DNA of 27,244 bases, taken from NCBI RefSeq assembly GCF_000972705.2, contig NZ_LATL02000356.1:1-27244 (forward strand), in the 5' to 3' direction. A program made the position numbers and the translations under genes. A model generated the notes under the pieces. The model made no database searches. It saw only the letters and a list, made by a program, of their open reading frames with translations, and was not told the DNA's origin. Position 1 is the first letter of the stretch, and every line of letters starts with the position of its first letter. Shown in pieces: positions 16,115-25,594 of this stretch. The DNA is from Limnoraphis robusta CS-951 (GTDB taxonomy: Bacteria > Cyanobacteriota > Cyanobacteriia > Cyanobacteriales > Microcoleaceae).

Positions 16115-16549
16115 ATGGGGAAGAAAATTCGGGTATTAGCTTTAGGATTAATTCAAGATCAAAACCGCTTGTTTTTATCCCAAGGCTATGATCCTATCAA
16201 GCAAGAAACCTTTTATCGGGCTTTAGGGGGCGGTGTAGAGTTTGGAGAACAGAGTCGAGACGCTTTACAACGAGAATTTTTAGAAGAAATTCAAGCAGCC
16301 CTAACCAATATTCAGTATTTAGGCTGCTTAGAAAGTCTCTTTGTCTACAAAGATAAACCCGGACATGAAATCATTCAACTCTATAAATGTGACTTTGCTG
16401 ATCCGAAATTTTATCAGATCGAACAACTCACTTTTAAAGAAGGAAAACGCGAAAATCTCGCACTTTGGGTTCCACTCTCAGGCTTTTTATCCGGTGAACT
16501 GACTTTATATCCTGAAAACTTTCTGGAATATTGTCTGAAGCCAAATTAG
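16115..16549 (+). CDS. Nudix hydrolase
   Basis: 144 residues. The Nudix box is clear: G39-x5-E45-x7-R53-E54-F-L-E57-E58-I, the helix-loop-helix that binds Mg2+ and cleaves nucleoside-diphosphate-linked substrates. The usual Gly two residues after the EE pair is Gln60, which is tolerated in the family. Substrate cannot be told from sequence. AAAGGGA at 16097-16103 may serve as the ribosome site. It ends 5 bp before the convergent rnhA stop. Confidence 0.87.
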   Translation: MGKKIRVLALGLIQDQNRLFLSQGYDPIKQETFYRALGGGVEFGEQSRDALQREFLEEIQAALTNIQYLGCLESLFVYKDKPGHEIIQLYKCDFADPKFYQIEQLTFKEGKRENLALWVPLSGFLSGELTLYPENFLEYCLKPN

Positions 16550-16554
16550 CACCT

Positions 16555-17334
16555 TTAAAACAAAGAGATTTGCTGCATCGCAGGATTTTCATAGCCTAAA
16601 TCTGGCGGTAAATTTCTTTGTTGAGAGGCTCGAACTGCGAGGCGATCGCAGCATTCATTTTCTAGATTTCCCGCATGACCTTTCACCCAAACCAATTTTA
16701 CCTCATGCTGTGAACAAAGTTGTAATAACTGTTCCCAAAGATCAGGATTCATCGCCCATTCTTTGCTATTGCGTTTCCAGCCATTGGCTTTCCAGCGTTT
16801 AGCCCAACCTTTTTCGATCGCATCAATCACATATTTTGAATCACTATACAGCGTGACTCTACTTTTTGTCTCTAAAGCTTGGAGTCCAACAATCGCCGCC
16901 ATCATCTCCATGCGGTTATTGGTTGTTAACTGAAAACCCCCTGATAATTCCTGTCGATCCTCTCCCTGAATTAATACAATACCATAACCACCAGGCCCCG
17001 GATTTCCCAAACAAGCCCCATCCGTATAAAGGGTGACTTCCTCCATTTGTGATGAATCTTTTCGAGTTTCTTGCGTTTTTTTAACAGGTGGAGCAGGAGC
17101 GAAATTTTCTGTTAAAATAGCTGTAGTCTTGGTGTCGGGTTCATGCCGTTGGGAAACCTGTAAATTCAGCGTCACACTTTCACGAAATAGGCGAATCATC
17201 TTTAATAGATGTGGCCGATATTCAGGAGGTGTCGCTGCAATTTCTGAGAAAAACTCATCACTTTCAATTTGAGAAAATTTCTTCACAGGTTTAGAGAAAA
17301 CGTCATCCTGATTTTCATTGGGTTGAGACATCAT
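16555..17334 (-). CDS. rnhA: ribonuclease HI with N-terminal extension
   Basis: 259 residues. The C-terminal ~155 form RNase HI, which cuts RNA in RNA-DNA hybrids: [16 protein letters not shown] with catalytic D105, MEMMA with E143, YSDSKYV with D165, the handle-region helix ([12 protein letters not shown]), VKGHAG with H220 and C-terminal D230. All catalytic residues are present. About 97 residues precede the domain. They are acidic to neutral, with a helical [20 protein letters not shown] portion (25-44) and a low-complexity linker rich in Pro and Thr, and they are not the usual eukaryotic hybrid-binding domain. The start could be the first or second ATG (17334 or 17331). It converges with the Nudix gene. 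Confidence 0.92.
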   Translation of the reverse strand: MMSQPNENQDDVFSKPVKKFSQIESDEFFSEIAATPPEYRPHLLKMIRLFRESVTLNLQVSQRHEPDTKTTAILTENFAPAPPVKKTQETRKDSSQMEEVTLYTDGACLGNPGPGGYGIVLIQGEDRQELSGGFQLTTNNRMEMMAAIVGLQALETKSRVTLYSDSKYVIDAIEKGWAKRWKANGWKRNSKEWAMNPDLWEQLLQLCSQHEVKLVWVKGHAGNLENECCDRLAVRASQQRNLPPDLGYENPAMQQISLF

Positions 17335-17804
17335 TTAATCTAGCACTCTACACAGCATCAGCTCCATTTCATTTTAAAACGTGAGCGCACCTTTTTTACT
17401 GAAAAATCCAATCGCCTGAATCTATCTCAAGATAGAGATATCTAACCCCTGGCTCATCTTAAGCTAGAATAGACAATCTACCCAAATTTCAGTACCCCTG
17501 TCACCGATTAGATATCCCTCGTTACACCAATTAACAGAAGACACCAACTCCATCTCCAGCCGAAAACATTTGCCTCGGATCTGCGGATTTTGCCTGAAAG
17601 AGTTAATATCGGAAAAAATAGATCTAGTCAACCCTTGGAATTCGCGTTATATTTATTGTTAAACTAGAGCAATAGCAGGATAGCGTCAAGCTAAAATATC
17701 AGTTTAATCTGGACTCACTGACCACCTGTTTTTTGACTCAAAACTTAGCCTAGAAACACAAAAAAATCTATGGGTTCTGCTTCATCAGTGGAGGAAAAAA
17801 GACC
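17335..17804. other. 470-bp gene-free stretch upstream of the giant kinase
   Basis: No open frame of note, RNA gene or strong inverted repeat was recognised. It must carry the rnhA promoter (leftward) and that of the kinase (rightward). No -10/-35 pair stood out clearly enough to annotate. Confidence 0.5.
17790..17794 (+). promoter_or_regulatory. Shine-Dalgarno site fixing the GTG start of the giant kinase
   Basis: GGAGG lies 10 nt before GTG at 17805. No earlier in-frame ATG fits, so translation most likely starts at this GTG. Confidence 0.7.
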
Positions 17805-20800
17805 GTGAAAGCAACATCACCCGATCCATTTCAAGCTGGAGGTGAAATCGGAAAAATAATCCGATCGCAGAATTGGTCGCCAACTCCCCTGGGTGCTGTT
17901 GAACAATGGTCTGTACAGCTCAAAACGATTTTAAATCTTGTTTTAAATACCTGTCATCCTCAGTTTATCCTCTGGGGAAATGAACGGATTTTACTCTACA
18001 ATGATGCCTATTATTCAATTTGGGGTAAAATTCTGCCTCTCTCTACCTTGGGTCAACCGTTGAATTCTTGTTGGTCGGAAATGAGCCAGGAAATCGCTTC
18101 AGATATACAACAGATTTTAGAAACTAGACAAGCAATTTTGCGGGAAAATAAACAATTTAATTCACAATTATTCAGTCAACAAAAACAGCGTTATTTTAAC
18201 ATCTCTTATAGTCCGATTTTGGGTCAAACGGGTGAAGTCGCCGGAGTATTGGGAACCCTGATAGAAACAACCTCTCAAACCCTTAGCCAACCTCAGTTCA
18301 ATCAAAGTTACAATATATTAGAACGAATTACTGATGCTTTTGTTGCCTTAGATCGAAATTGGCGTTATACCTACATTAATCAAGAAGCCGCTCGTTTGTT
18401 GGGATATACTCGCGAAGAATTGCTGGGGAAAGAACTCTGGAAAGACGTATTTGATGCCGATGCAGAACATCCCGCAACCCAACAATTGCGTCTAGCCATG
18501 AGAGAACAAACCCCCCTGCATTTAGAAATCTTTTCGCCGGTGCTTAATCGCTATTTAGAAATCAACGCCTGTCCCTCACCCGAAGGAATTTCTATTTATT
18601 TTAGAGATATTAGCAAACGCAAACAAATCGAATCCCAACTGCGTTCGAGTGAAGAATTTAACCGTCGGATTATCGAAAGCAGCATGGACTCTATCAAAGT
18701 TCTCGACTTAGAAGGGCGACTGCTGTTGATGAACTCCGGCGGACAATACCTGTTAGAAATCAATAATATTGAACCCTATTTACATCAACCTTGGGTGGAA
18801 TTTTGGCCTGATGGCGATCGCGAAAAAGCAGAAATAGCCCTAACTCAAGCACGAATAGGAAAAACCAGTCGCTTTCAAGGCTATCGTCCGACTCAAACAG
18901 GTAAACCGAAATGGTGGGATGTGTTGATCACTCCCATCTTTGGAAGCCAAGGAAAAGTCGAACAAATTCTGGCGTTATCCCGAGATATTACTAACTTAAA
19001 ACAAGCAGAAGATGTGCTGCGAACCAGCGAAAACCTCTATCGAACTCTCAGTGATGCAGTCCCCGACTTTATCTGGTCTTGTGATAGTAAAGGACAAACT
19101 GATTTTGTTAACTCACGCTGGATAGAATACACCGGTTTAACCCTAGAAGAACTGAATAAAAAAGGCTTACAACAGATAAACCATCCCGATGACTATCCCT
19201 ACTTACAAGAAGCCTGGGATCAAGCCAAACAACAAGGAACAGCTTTTGAAGCGGAATTTCGTTATCGCCGCCATGACGGGGTTTATCGTTGGTTTATGGG
19301 TCGTGCGGTTCCCCTCAAAGACGAAAGCGGAAACATCATAAAATGGATAGGCATCACCACAGACATCCACGAACGCAAACAAGCCGAAGCCGAACGAGAG
19401 CAACTTCTCCAACAGCTAGAAACCGAACGCTCCCGGATGAGAGCCATCTTACAGCAAATGCCAGCCGGAGTCCTAATCGCGGATGCTGAAACCGAAGAAT
19501 TAGTCCTGGCGAACCAACAAGTCGAAGAGATACTGGGCTACTCCTACGCCCTAGAATGGCAGTTAGAAGCCTACGATCAAGACGTCACCTTTGAAGGTTT
19601 TCATCCCAATGGACAGCCTTATCGTCCTGATGAATATCCCCTCGCGCGATCGCTACGGACAGGCGAAGTGGTTTTAGGCGAAGAAATCGAAATTCACCGA
19701 GCAGATGGTCAGCGCATCATTATTGATGTGAATTCTAGCCCGATTCGAGATCAACAAGGAGAGATTTTAGCAGCCGTTGTTGTGTTTCGAGATATTACCT
19801 ATCAACGGCAAGCAGAACTGGCGCTGAGACGGGGTGAAGAACGATTTCGCGCCCTGATCGAACAGGCACCCGATGCTGTATTAATCGCCGATCTCCAAGG
19901 CACCTATATCGATGTGAATAACAACGCCTGTAACTTACTCGGTTATTCACGAGAAGAACTGATTGGTAAGCAAATCCTAGAGATTATTCCCCCCAAAGAT
20001 CAACCTCGACTCGAAGCCGTCAAACAATCCTTACTGCTGGGGAATACCCACGTCGAAGAATGGACGCTGATTAGAAAAGATGGCACTATCGTTCCCGTTG
20101 AAATCAGTACCAAAATATTACCCGATGGCCGCTGGCAAGCCTTTGTTCGAGATATTAGCGAACGCCAACAGACCCAAGAAGCCCTACAAACCAGCGAAGA
20201 ACGATTTCGACAGATGGCAGAAAATGTTGAAGATGTCTTCTGGATCGCCCAAATGCAAGACTACAAAGTTCTCTACGTTAGTCCCGCCTATGAAACACTC
20301 TGGGGATATTCCTGTGAAAGTCTTTATGCAAATCCCTATGAATGGATGGAAATGATCCATCCCGAAGATCGTTCAAAAGCTGAAGCCGCCTTTACCGAAC
20401 AGGTTAAAACCGGTCGATGTGCGGTTGAATTTCGGGTGATTCGTGCCGATGGTTCTATTCGGTGGATACGCGATCGCGGTTTTCCCATTCCCGAAGAAGA
20501 CGGTCAAATTCGCCGAGTCGCCGGAATTGCAGAAGATATTACCGAACGAAAACAAGCCGAAGCCGCCTTAAAACAACGAGAAGAAGAACTGCGCTTAATT
20601 ACCGATGCAGTTCCGGCTTTAATCGCCTACGTTGATCGCGATCAACGGTATCGCTTTGTTAATCGGGCTTATTCTGATTGGTTTGGGCATCTCCCCGAAA
20701 ACATTATCGGTCAGGATCTTGCTGAATTTATTGGGGAAACCGCCTATCAGTTCATGCGTCCTGACGTCGAGTCCGCACTCGCTGGAGAACCCGTAACGGT

Positions 20801-23800
20801 TGAACTCTTGATGCCCTTTAAAGATGGCGGCCCCCGCTATGTTCGTCGTCAATATATTCCCAATATTGCCAGTGATGGTACGGTAACAGGATTTTATGGC
20901 CTGATTACAGACATTACCACCTTAAAGCAAACCGAAGAAGCCCTTCGTTTGAGCGAACAACGCTATCGTTCGCTTGTCTCCATTCTCAGTTCGATAGTTT
21001 GGATCGCTGACCCCGAAGGTCAATTTATTCAGCCTCAGCCCGCCTGGGAAACCTACACCGGACAAAGCTGGAGTGAACATCAAAACTGGGGCTGGTTACA
21101 AGCGATTCATTCGGATGACCAAGAGCGAGTCAAATCCCTGTGGATACAAGCACGAGATAGCAAAACCCTGTATCAGTCTGAAGGACGGATCTGGAATACT
21201 GCAACCCAGAAATATCGCTACTTTGAAGCCAAGGGAATCCCATTGTTTAACTCCGATGGTTCGATCCGAGAATGGGTCGGGACGATCACCGATGTAGACC
21301 ATCGCAAGCGATCAGAAGTGGCACTCCGTCAGAGTGAAGAACGATTTCGGCAATTGGCGGAAAATATCGAGGATGTTTTCTGGATCATGGATATGCAGGA
21401 GATTAAAATTCTTTATGTCAGTCCTGCCTATGAACGCATCTGGGGAAATTCCCTGCAAAGCCTTTGCAATAATCCCTATGACTGGTTAGAGACGATTCAT
21501 CCTGAAGATCAAGAGCGCGTTAGACTCGCCTTTTTTGAACAGGCTGTTGAAGGTCAATTTAGTCAAGAATATCGCATTGTTCGTTCCGATGGTTCCGTTC
21601 GTTGGATTCGCGATCGCTCGTTTCCCATTTACAATGAACAGGGTGTAATTCGTCGGGTTGCTAGGATTGCTGAAGATATTACCCCAGCCAAACAAGTTGA
21701 AGCGGCTCTGCGACGCAGTGAACAACAATTTCGCGTCGCTCAAGAGTTATCACTGTATGCGTTTACCATCCTCAAAAGTATACGGGATAAAACCGGAGAG
21801 ATCATTGACTTTGAATGGATTTACGTTAATCCCAAAGCCGCAGAAGCCCTCAAACGTCCCGCAGAAGATCTCCTCGGTCAACGACTTTTAGAGGTTTTAC
21901 CCGGAAACCAGTTCCACTTTAATTTGTTTAAACGTTATGTTGAAGTTGTTGAAACAGGTGAACCTGACGATATTGAGCTTTTCTACGATGCCGATGGGAT
22001 TACAGGTTGGTTTCACAATATGGCGGTTAAATTAGAAGATGGGGTAGCAGTTTCCTTTAGCAATATTAGCGATCGCAAACAAGCAGAAGTGGCGTTACGT
22101 TTAAGTGAAGCCAACGCCCGAGCTAGAGCAGAAGAACTCGAAGCCTTGATGGAAGCGGTTCCGGCGGCTATTTGGATAGCCCATGATCGCCACTGTCATC
22201 AGATGAGCGCCAACTTAACGGCTTATGAACTGATGCGGATGTTTCCCGGTTCAGTGCCAACAGCGACTCCGGCTGATGGAAAAAACCCTCTACCTTTCAA
22301 GCAACAAATTAATGGCAAAAATATTCCCCCCCAGGAGTTACCCATGCAGAAAGCCGGACGAACAGGTGAGGAAGTCGAAGGGGAATTAGAATTTATTTTT
22401 GATTCTGGGGAGGTTCGTTATATCTACGGTAAAGCGGTGCCGTTGCGAGATGACAATGGACAAGTGCGGGGAGTGATTGGAGCGTTTTTGGATATGACGG
22501 AACGCAAACGCGCTGAAGAAGCCCTACAAGCCAGTGAAGAACGGTTCCGGTTAGCGACTCGGGCGGTAACAGGGATTGTCTATGACTGGGATCTGCAAAC
22601 CAACCACGTCTATCGATCGGAAGGTTTGCGTCAACTGATTGGTCTAGGCCCGGAAGAGGTTCCTCAAGATCGAGATTGGTGGAGTGAACGGATGCACCCC
22701 GAGGATCGTTTAGTGATTCAACCTCAGATGTTGTCAAATATAGACAATGGCTTTGATCGCTATAGTTTTGAATATCGAGTTCGCCATGAGGATGGACATT
22801 GGGTTGATGTTTGGGATCGAGGGTATATTCTTCGCGATCGCAAAGGTGAGTTAGTTCGGGTTGTTGGTTCGACGGCTGATATTAGCGATCGCAAACGAGC
22901 CGAAGCCGAACGAGACCAACTTCTCGCCCGTGAACGCGCCGCTAGAGAAGAAGCAGAGGCCGCTAACCGCATCAAAGATGAATTTTTGGCGGTTTTGTCT
23001 CACGAATTGCGATCGCCGTTAAATCCGATTCTGGGTTGGGCGAATTTGCTTCAGCGTCAAAAGGTGGATGACAAAATCCTCCATCAAGCCTTGACAACGA
23101 TTGAGCGCAATGTCAAGCTACAAGTGCAGTTGATTGATGATTTGTTAGATGTTTCTCGGATTTTACGCGGTAAGCTGAACTTAAATCGCTCATCGGTTGA
23201 TCTGAGAATTGTGATCATCTCGGCTGTGGAAACTGTTCGTCTGGCTGCCGAAGCGAAGTCCATTGAGATTAAAACTCACCTCTATCCTCAAGTCGGACAA
23301 GTTCTCGGTGATGCGGGGCGTTTACAACAAATTGTCTGGAATTTGCTCTCCAATAGCGTTAAATTTAGTTCGATTGGTGCCAAAGTAGATATCTGGTTAG
23401 AACAAGTCGGGACTGAGGCTCAAATTCGCGTCAAAGATGCAGGTAAGGGAATTAGTCCTGAATTTTTACCTCATGTCTTTGAATATTTTCGTCAGGAAGA
23501 TGGAACGACGACGCGCAAGTTTGGCGGACTGGGCTTAGGATTGGCTATAGTTCGTTATATTACCGAAATGCACGGCGGAACAGTGCAAGCGGATAGTCCC
23601 GGTGAAGGACAGGGAGCTACTTTTATTGTCAAGTTTCCCCTGATTCCTCAAAACGGCGAATCTGCCAAAAATGACCAAACTCTAGATGCTGAGTCTTTCA
23701 ACCCTAAGTGCTTGCAGGGAATTCGGATTTTAATTGCTGAGGATGAAGCGGATACCCGAGATTTTCTCACTTTAATGTTAAAACAAGCGGGTGCAACGGT

Positions 23801-24092
23801 GATTGCTGTTGATTCTGCAATAGAAGCCCTGAAAGCGTTTATGCGTTCGACTCCCGATATTTTAGTTAGTGATATTGGGATGCCGGGAATGGATGGTTAT
23901 CAGTTAATGAAGCAAGTTCGATCTTTGTATAAGAATAGATCAGACCAACAAATGCCTGCGATCGCATTAACGGCTTATGCGGGAGAAAGTGATTTTCATA
24001 AAGCCATTGCTGCTGGGTTTAGCCAACATATTTGTAAGCCTGTTGAACCGGATCGTTTAATTACAGCGATTCTTGATTTAGTTAATCGGTAA
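17805..24092 (+). CDS. giant hybrid histidine kinase with about 13 PAS domains
   Basis: 2095 residues without membrane segments, so a cytoplasmic sensor. I count 13 PAS units, starting near residues 30, 170, 286, 409, 545, 680, 800, 929, 1053, 1180, 1308, 1447 and 1581. Most end in the PAC-type D-I-(T/S)-x-R-K-Q-(A/T)-E-x-A-L linker. The kinase core follows: HisKA with H1733 in LSHELRSPLNP, N-box N1850, G1-box D1878 and G2-box GGLGLGLAI at 1907-1915. The C-terminal receiver has phosphoacceptor D2023 (VSDIGMPGMDG) and the conserved Lys in CKPVEPD. It should autophosphorylate H1733 and pass phosphate to its own receiver; no DNA-binding output or HPt is attached, so a separate relay partner is expected. 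PAS units 7 and 10 are near copies. No heme- or flavin-specific residues were identified. It stands alone between long intergenic regions. Confidence 0.95.
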   Translation: MKATSPDPFQAGGEIGKIIRSQNWSPTPLGAVEQWSVQLKTILNLVLNTCHPQFILWGNERILLYNDAYYSIWGKILPLSTLGQPLNSCWSEMSQEIASDIQQILETRQAILRENKQFNSQLFSQQKQRYFNISYSPILGQTGEVAGVLGTLIETTSQTLSQPQFNQSYNILERITDAFVALDRNWRYTYINQEAARLLGYTREELLGKELWKDVFDADAEHPATQQLRLAMREQTPLHLEIFSPVLNRYLEINACPSPEGISIYFRDISKRKQIESQLRSSEEFNRRIIESSMDSIKVLDLEGRLLLMNSGGQYLLEINNIEPYLHQPWVEFWPDGDREKAEIALTQARIGKTSRFQGYRPTQTGKPKWWDVLITPIFGSQGKVEQILALSRDITNLKQAEDVLRTSENLYRTLSDAVPDFIWSCDSKGQTDFVNSRWIEYTGLTLEELNKKGLQQINHPDDYPYLQEAWDQAKQQGTAFEAEFRYRRHDGVYRWFMGRAVPLKDESGNIIKWIGITTDIHERKQAEAEREQLLQQLETERSRMRAILQQMPAGVLIADAETEELVLANQQVEEILGYSYALEWQLEAYDQDVTFEGFHPNGQPYRPDEYPLARSLRTGEVVLGEEIEIHRADGQRIIIDVNSSPIRDQQGEILAAVVVFRDITYQRQAELALRRGEERFRALIEQAPDAVLIADLQGTYIDVNNNACNLLGYSREELIGKQILEIIPPKDQPRLEAVKQSLLLGNTHVEEWTLIRKDGTIVPVEISTKILPDGRWQAFVRDISERQQTQEALQTSEERFRQMAENVEDVFWIAQMQDYKVLYVSPAYETLWGYSCESLYANPYEWMEMIHPEDRSKAEAAFTEQVKTGRCAVEFRVIRADGSIRWIRDRGFPIPEEDGQIRRVAGIAEDITERKQAEAALKQREEELRLITDAVPALIAYVDRDQRYRFVNRAYSDWFGHLPENIIGQDLAEFIGETAYQFMRPDVESALAGEPVTVELLMPFKDGGPRYVRRQYIPNIASDGTVTGFYGLITDITTLKQTEEALRLSEQRYRSLVSILSSIVWIADPEGQFIQPQPAWETYTGQSWSEHQNWGWLQAIHSDDQERVKSLWIQARDSKTLYQSEGRIWNTATQKYRYFEAKGIPLFNSDGSIREWVGTITDVDHRKRSEVALRQSEERFRQLAENIEDVFWIMDMQEIKILYVSPAYERIWGNSLQSLCNNPYDWLETIHPEDQERVRLAFFEQAVEGQFSQEYRIVRSDGSVRWIRDRSFPIYNEQGVIRRVARIAEDITPAKQVEAALRRSEQQFRVAQELSLYAFTILKSIRDKTGEIIDFEWIYVNPKAAEALKRPAEDLLGQRLLEVLPGNQFHFNLFKRYVEVVETGEPDDIELFYDADGITGWFHNMAVKLEDGVAVSFSNISDRKQAEVALRLSEANARARAEELEALMEAVPAAIWIAHDRHCHQMSANLTAYELMRMFPGSVPTATPADGKNPLPFKQQINGKNIPPQELPMQKAGRTGEEVEGELEFIFDSGEVRYIYGKAVPLRDDNGQVRGVIGAFLDMTERKRAEEALQASEERFRLATRAVTGIVYDWDLQTNHVYRSEGLRQLIGLGPEEVPQDRDWWSERMHPEDRLVIQPQMLSNIDNGFDRYSFEYRVRHEDGHWVDVWDRGYILRDRKGELVRVVGSTADISDRKRAEAERDQLLARERAAREEAEAANRIKDEFLAVLSHELRSPLNPILGWANLLQRQKVDDKILHQALTTIERNVKLQVQLIDDLLDVSRILRGKLNLNRSSVDLRIVIISAVETVRLAAEAKSIEIKTHLYPQVGQVLGDAGRLQQIVWNLLSNSVKFSSIGAKVDIWLEQVGTEAQIRVKDAGKGISPEFLPHVFEYFRQEDGTTTRKFGGLGLGLAIVRYITEMHGGTVQADSPGEGQGATFIVKFPLIPQNGESAKNDQTLDAESFNPKCLQGIRILIAEDEADTRDFLTLMLKQAGATVIAVDSAIEALKAFMRSTPDILVSDIGMPGMDGYQLMKQVRSLYKNRSDQQMPAIALTAYAGESDFHKAIAAGFSQHICKPVEPDRLITAILDLVNR

Positions 24093-24191
24093 AGCAGTTA
24101 TAGCAAATATTTAACGATATTATAGCAGTCGAAGCCTTTGATTAGGACACTGTTTTTCTGTCAAATCCTTTGATGATAAAGGTTTCAATTC

Positions 24192-24212
24192 TGTCTCCTG
24201 TCTCCTGTCTCC
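24192..24212. repeat. heptamer tandem repeat (STRR-like)
   Basis: Three perfect copies of TGTCTCC, followed by a partial degenerate one (TGACTTC). Short tandemly repeated heptamers of this CTCCTG kind are known between genes of filamentous cyanobacteria. The surrounding stretch 24093-24387 is AT-rich and shows no gene. Confidence 0.65.
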
Positions 24213-24387
24213 TGACTTCTGCTATATATGATTTTTCGGAAAAGTCACCTGATCAATTATATCATTCAAAGGGCATAAAATGTTATTTTAATTTTGACTA
24301 TTAATTCTTAACCCTTGACATTTTATATTTATCAGTATTTAATGCTATAAGAAGGGCAGAAACGATTTTCATCTCCGGATGTCATAA

Positions 24388-24648
24388 ATGTCCAAGTTTA
24401 AAAATTTTAGGGATAATTTGATCATGCCAGAGAATAATTCTACCTCAAAGTCTTCAGCAGTCTCCTATCGAGATCGTCTGAATCCCTGGACAATCACTCG
24501 TTTACTTCCCAACTTAGAACGTACAGTCATAGGTCGATTCCGCAGTCGGTCTAATGCCGAGGGTCACTTACAACATTTGAAACAGGTTCTCCCGAAAGCT
24601 TCCTTTACCCTCGCTTTTGATTCTCAATCAGAAGAAATACAAGATTAG
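24388..24648 (+). CDS. small conserved hypothetical protein
   Basis: 86 residues from the first ATG, or 74 from an ATG at 24424 that has AGGGA at 24409-24413 before it; the second start fits better with what I recall of related ~70-residue cyanobacterial proteins. The conserved part is SYRDRLNPWTITRLLPNLE followed by VIGRFRSRSNAEGHLQHLKQVLP and a beta strand FTLAFD. The shape (strand, helix with arginines, strand) suggests a small SPOR/ferredoxin-like fold, but that is a guess. No known function. Confidence 0.6.
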   Translation: MSKFKNFRDNLIMPENNSTSKSSAVSYRDRLNPWTITRLLPNLERTVIGRFRSRSNAEGHLQHLKQVLPKASFTLAFDSQSEEIQD

Positions 24649-24857
24649 ATTTAGTTATAGCAATAAATTTAGCAATCTGCGATCGCGTTTCTGAGGTTTA
24701 GAAGTGCGATCGCACCTATTTGAGTTAACAGTCTACCTATTAAACCGTTGTAAACTCGGTAAATTTCCGTTCTTCCGATGGAAAAACGCTAAGATAATAT
24801 CTTCTGATCGCATGGGATAACAGCCTAAAAAACTTTTAATTTCAATGACAATTGGTT

Positions 24858-25298
24858 TTATTCGTTAATAATATTAGATTCTAAGGTTTCCTCAAGAGTG
24901 AAAGGTGATTCTTTTGGAAAAAAAATTAATTTAATTTTGGTTTCATCCGATGCTTTGAAACGTGCTTTTTGATAACAGTCCTCAAATACTTCTGAAAGCA
25001 GAGGTTTCAAACTCGGACTATCTTCTAGTAATTCTTCAATACAAATCCGTTGTTCTGTGATGGTACTGCGCCAACTTTCATTACGTTTTTCAGGCTGATA
25101 ATGCCATTTTAGCAGGTGCATTAACAGTATAATCAAACGACTTTTTAATTCTCGTTTCTCACTTCTACCCATACTTTCAACTTCTTCAATTAAATTCGGA
25201 ATATCTACCTCATTGAATTGATTTTCCTTCAACTGTTGAGCCGTTTTTTGTGTCCACAGGTAAAAGTCTTGTTCATAGAGATTATTGTGTATTTTCAT
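24858..25298 (-). CDS. DUF29 family protein
   Basis: 146 residues of DUF29, a helical family very common and multi-copy in cyanobacteria. Typical features are LYEQDFYLWTQKTAQQLK at the N-terminus, a middle IPNLIEEVESMGRSEKRELKSRL and the LLMHLLKWHYQPEKR segment. It is complete and cytoplasmic, with unknown function; members often sit among toxin-antitoxin genes, as here. Immediately upstream lies a duplicated copy of the vapB promoter region (25364-25523), pointing toward this gene. Confidence 0.88.
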   Translation of the reverse strand: MKIHNNLYEQDFYLWTQKTAQQLKENQFNEVDIPNLIEEVESMGRSEKRELKSRLIILLMHLLKWHYQPEKRNESWRSTITEQRICIEELLEDSPSLKPLLSEVFEDCYQKARFKASDETKIKLIFFPKESPFTLEETLESNIINE

Positions 25299-25363
25299 AA
25301 GTTTTTACCAATAACGATCAATATAAATGCTGTAGATTAATTCATAAAATGGTTGTAAACATG

Positions 25364-25422
25364 GAAATAACTAGAGTTTTTAATTGTTCAATGCTGAGAT
25401 TGGATAGAGGTTGTGGTAAGAT
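25364..25422 (-). pseudogene. truncated vapB-like antitoxin fragment
   Basis: Twenty codons homologous to the start of the intact antitoxin gene at 26434. Translation reads (I)LPQPLSNLSIEQLKTLVIS against MLPQPLSNLSIEQLKGLVIS. The start codon ATG has become ATC, and homology ends after ~20 codons with a stop soon after. It is a non-coding relic of duplication. Confidence 0.75.
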
Positions 25423-25485
25423 GATCTTTATTCTGCACGGTTATTATCATTATAGTCTAACAATGTTCAGCGCGATCGCATTCAT

Positions 25486-25523
25486 TAACCTGTAGGTTGG
25501 GTTTCACTGCGTTCAACCCAACA
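25486..25523. repeat. 38-bp dispersed repeat, copy 1
   Basis: TAACCTGTAGGTTGGGTTTC, then ACTGCGTTCAACCCAACA. Arms TTGGGTT and AACCCAA form a hairpin with an ~10-nt loop. It is a widespread cyanobacterial REP-like element, identical in 37-38 of 38 bases to the copies at 26496 and 26751. Confidence 0.85.
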
Positions 25524-25594
25524 GTTTTAAACGATAAGCCAATTCAGATTAATTGTGATAAAATCAATTAAAATTAACCAAAAAAAATAATGAT

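Larger units (their letters stand above)
25364..25523 (-). repeat. duplicated vapB promoter and 5' end (copy 1)
   Basis: About 160 bp matches 26376-26533 at an offset of 1010-1012 bp with one 2-bp indel and scattered substitutions. It includes the first ~20 codons of the antitoxin gene, its upstream region with a HIP1 octamer, and the 38-bp repeat. It lies 65 bp upstream of the DUF29 start and in the same orientation as that gene. Confidence 0.8.

Noticed and set aside
17805..24092. Long open frames on the opposite strand and in other frames inside the kinase, amylase and rsmG genes
   Set aside because: They have no recognisable domains, no ribosome sites and repeat with the PAS units; they are shadows of the real genes.
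24192..24220. Tandem repeats that could suggest a CRISPR array
   Set aside because: The unit is only 7 bp, in direct tandem without spacers; it fits the heptamer repeats of filamentous cyanobacteria.
24660..24720. Two HIP1 octamers facing each other as a hairpin or terminator
   Set aside because: GCGATCGC is itself palindromic and abundant in this genome; the flanks do not extend the pairing and no T-run follows.
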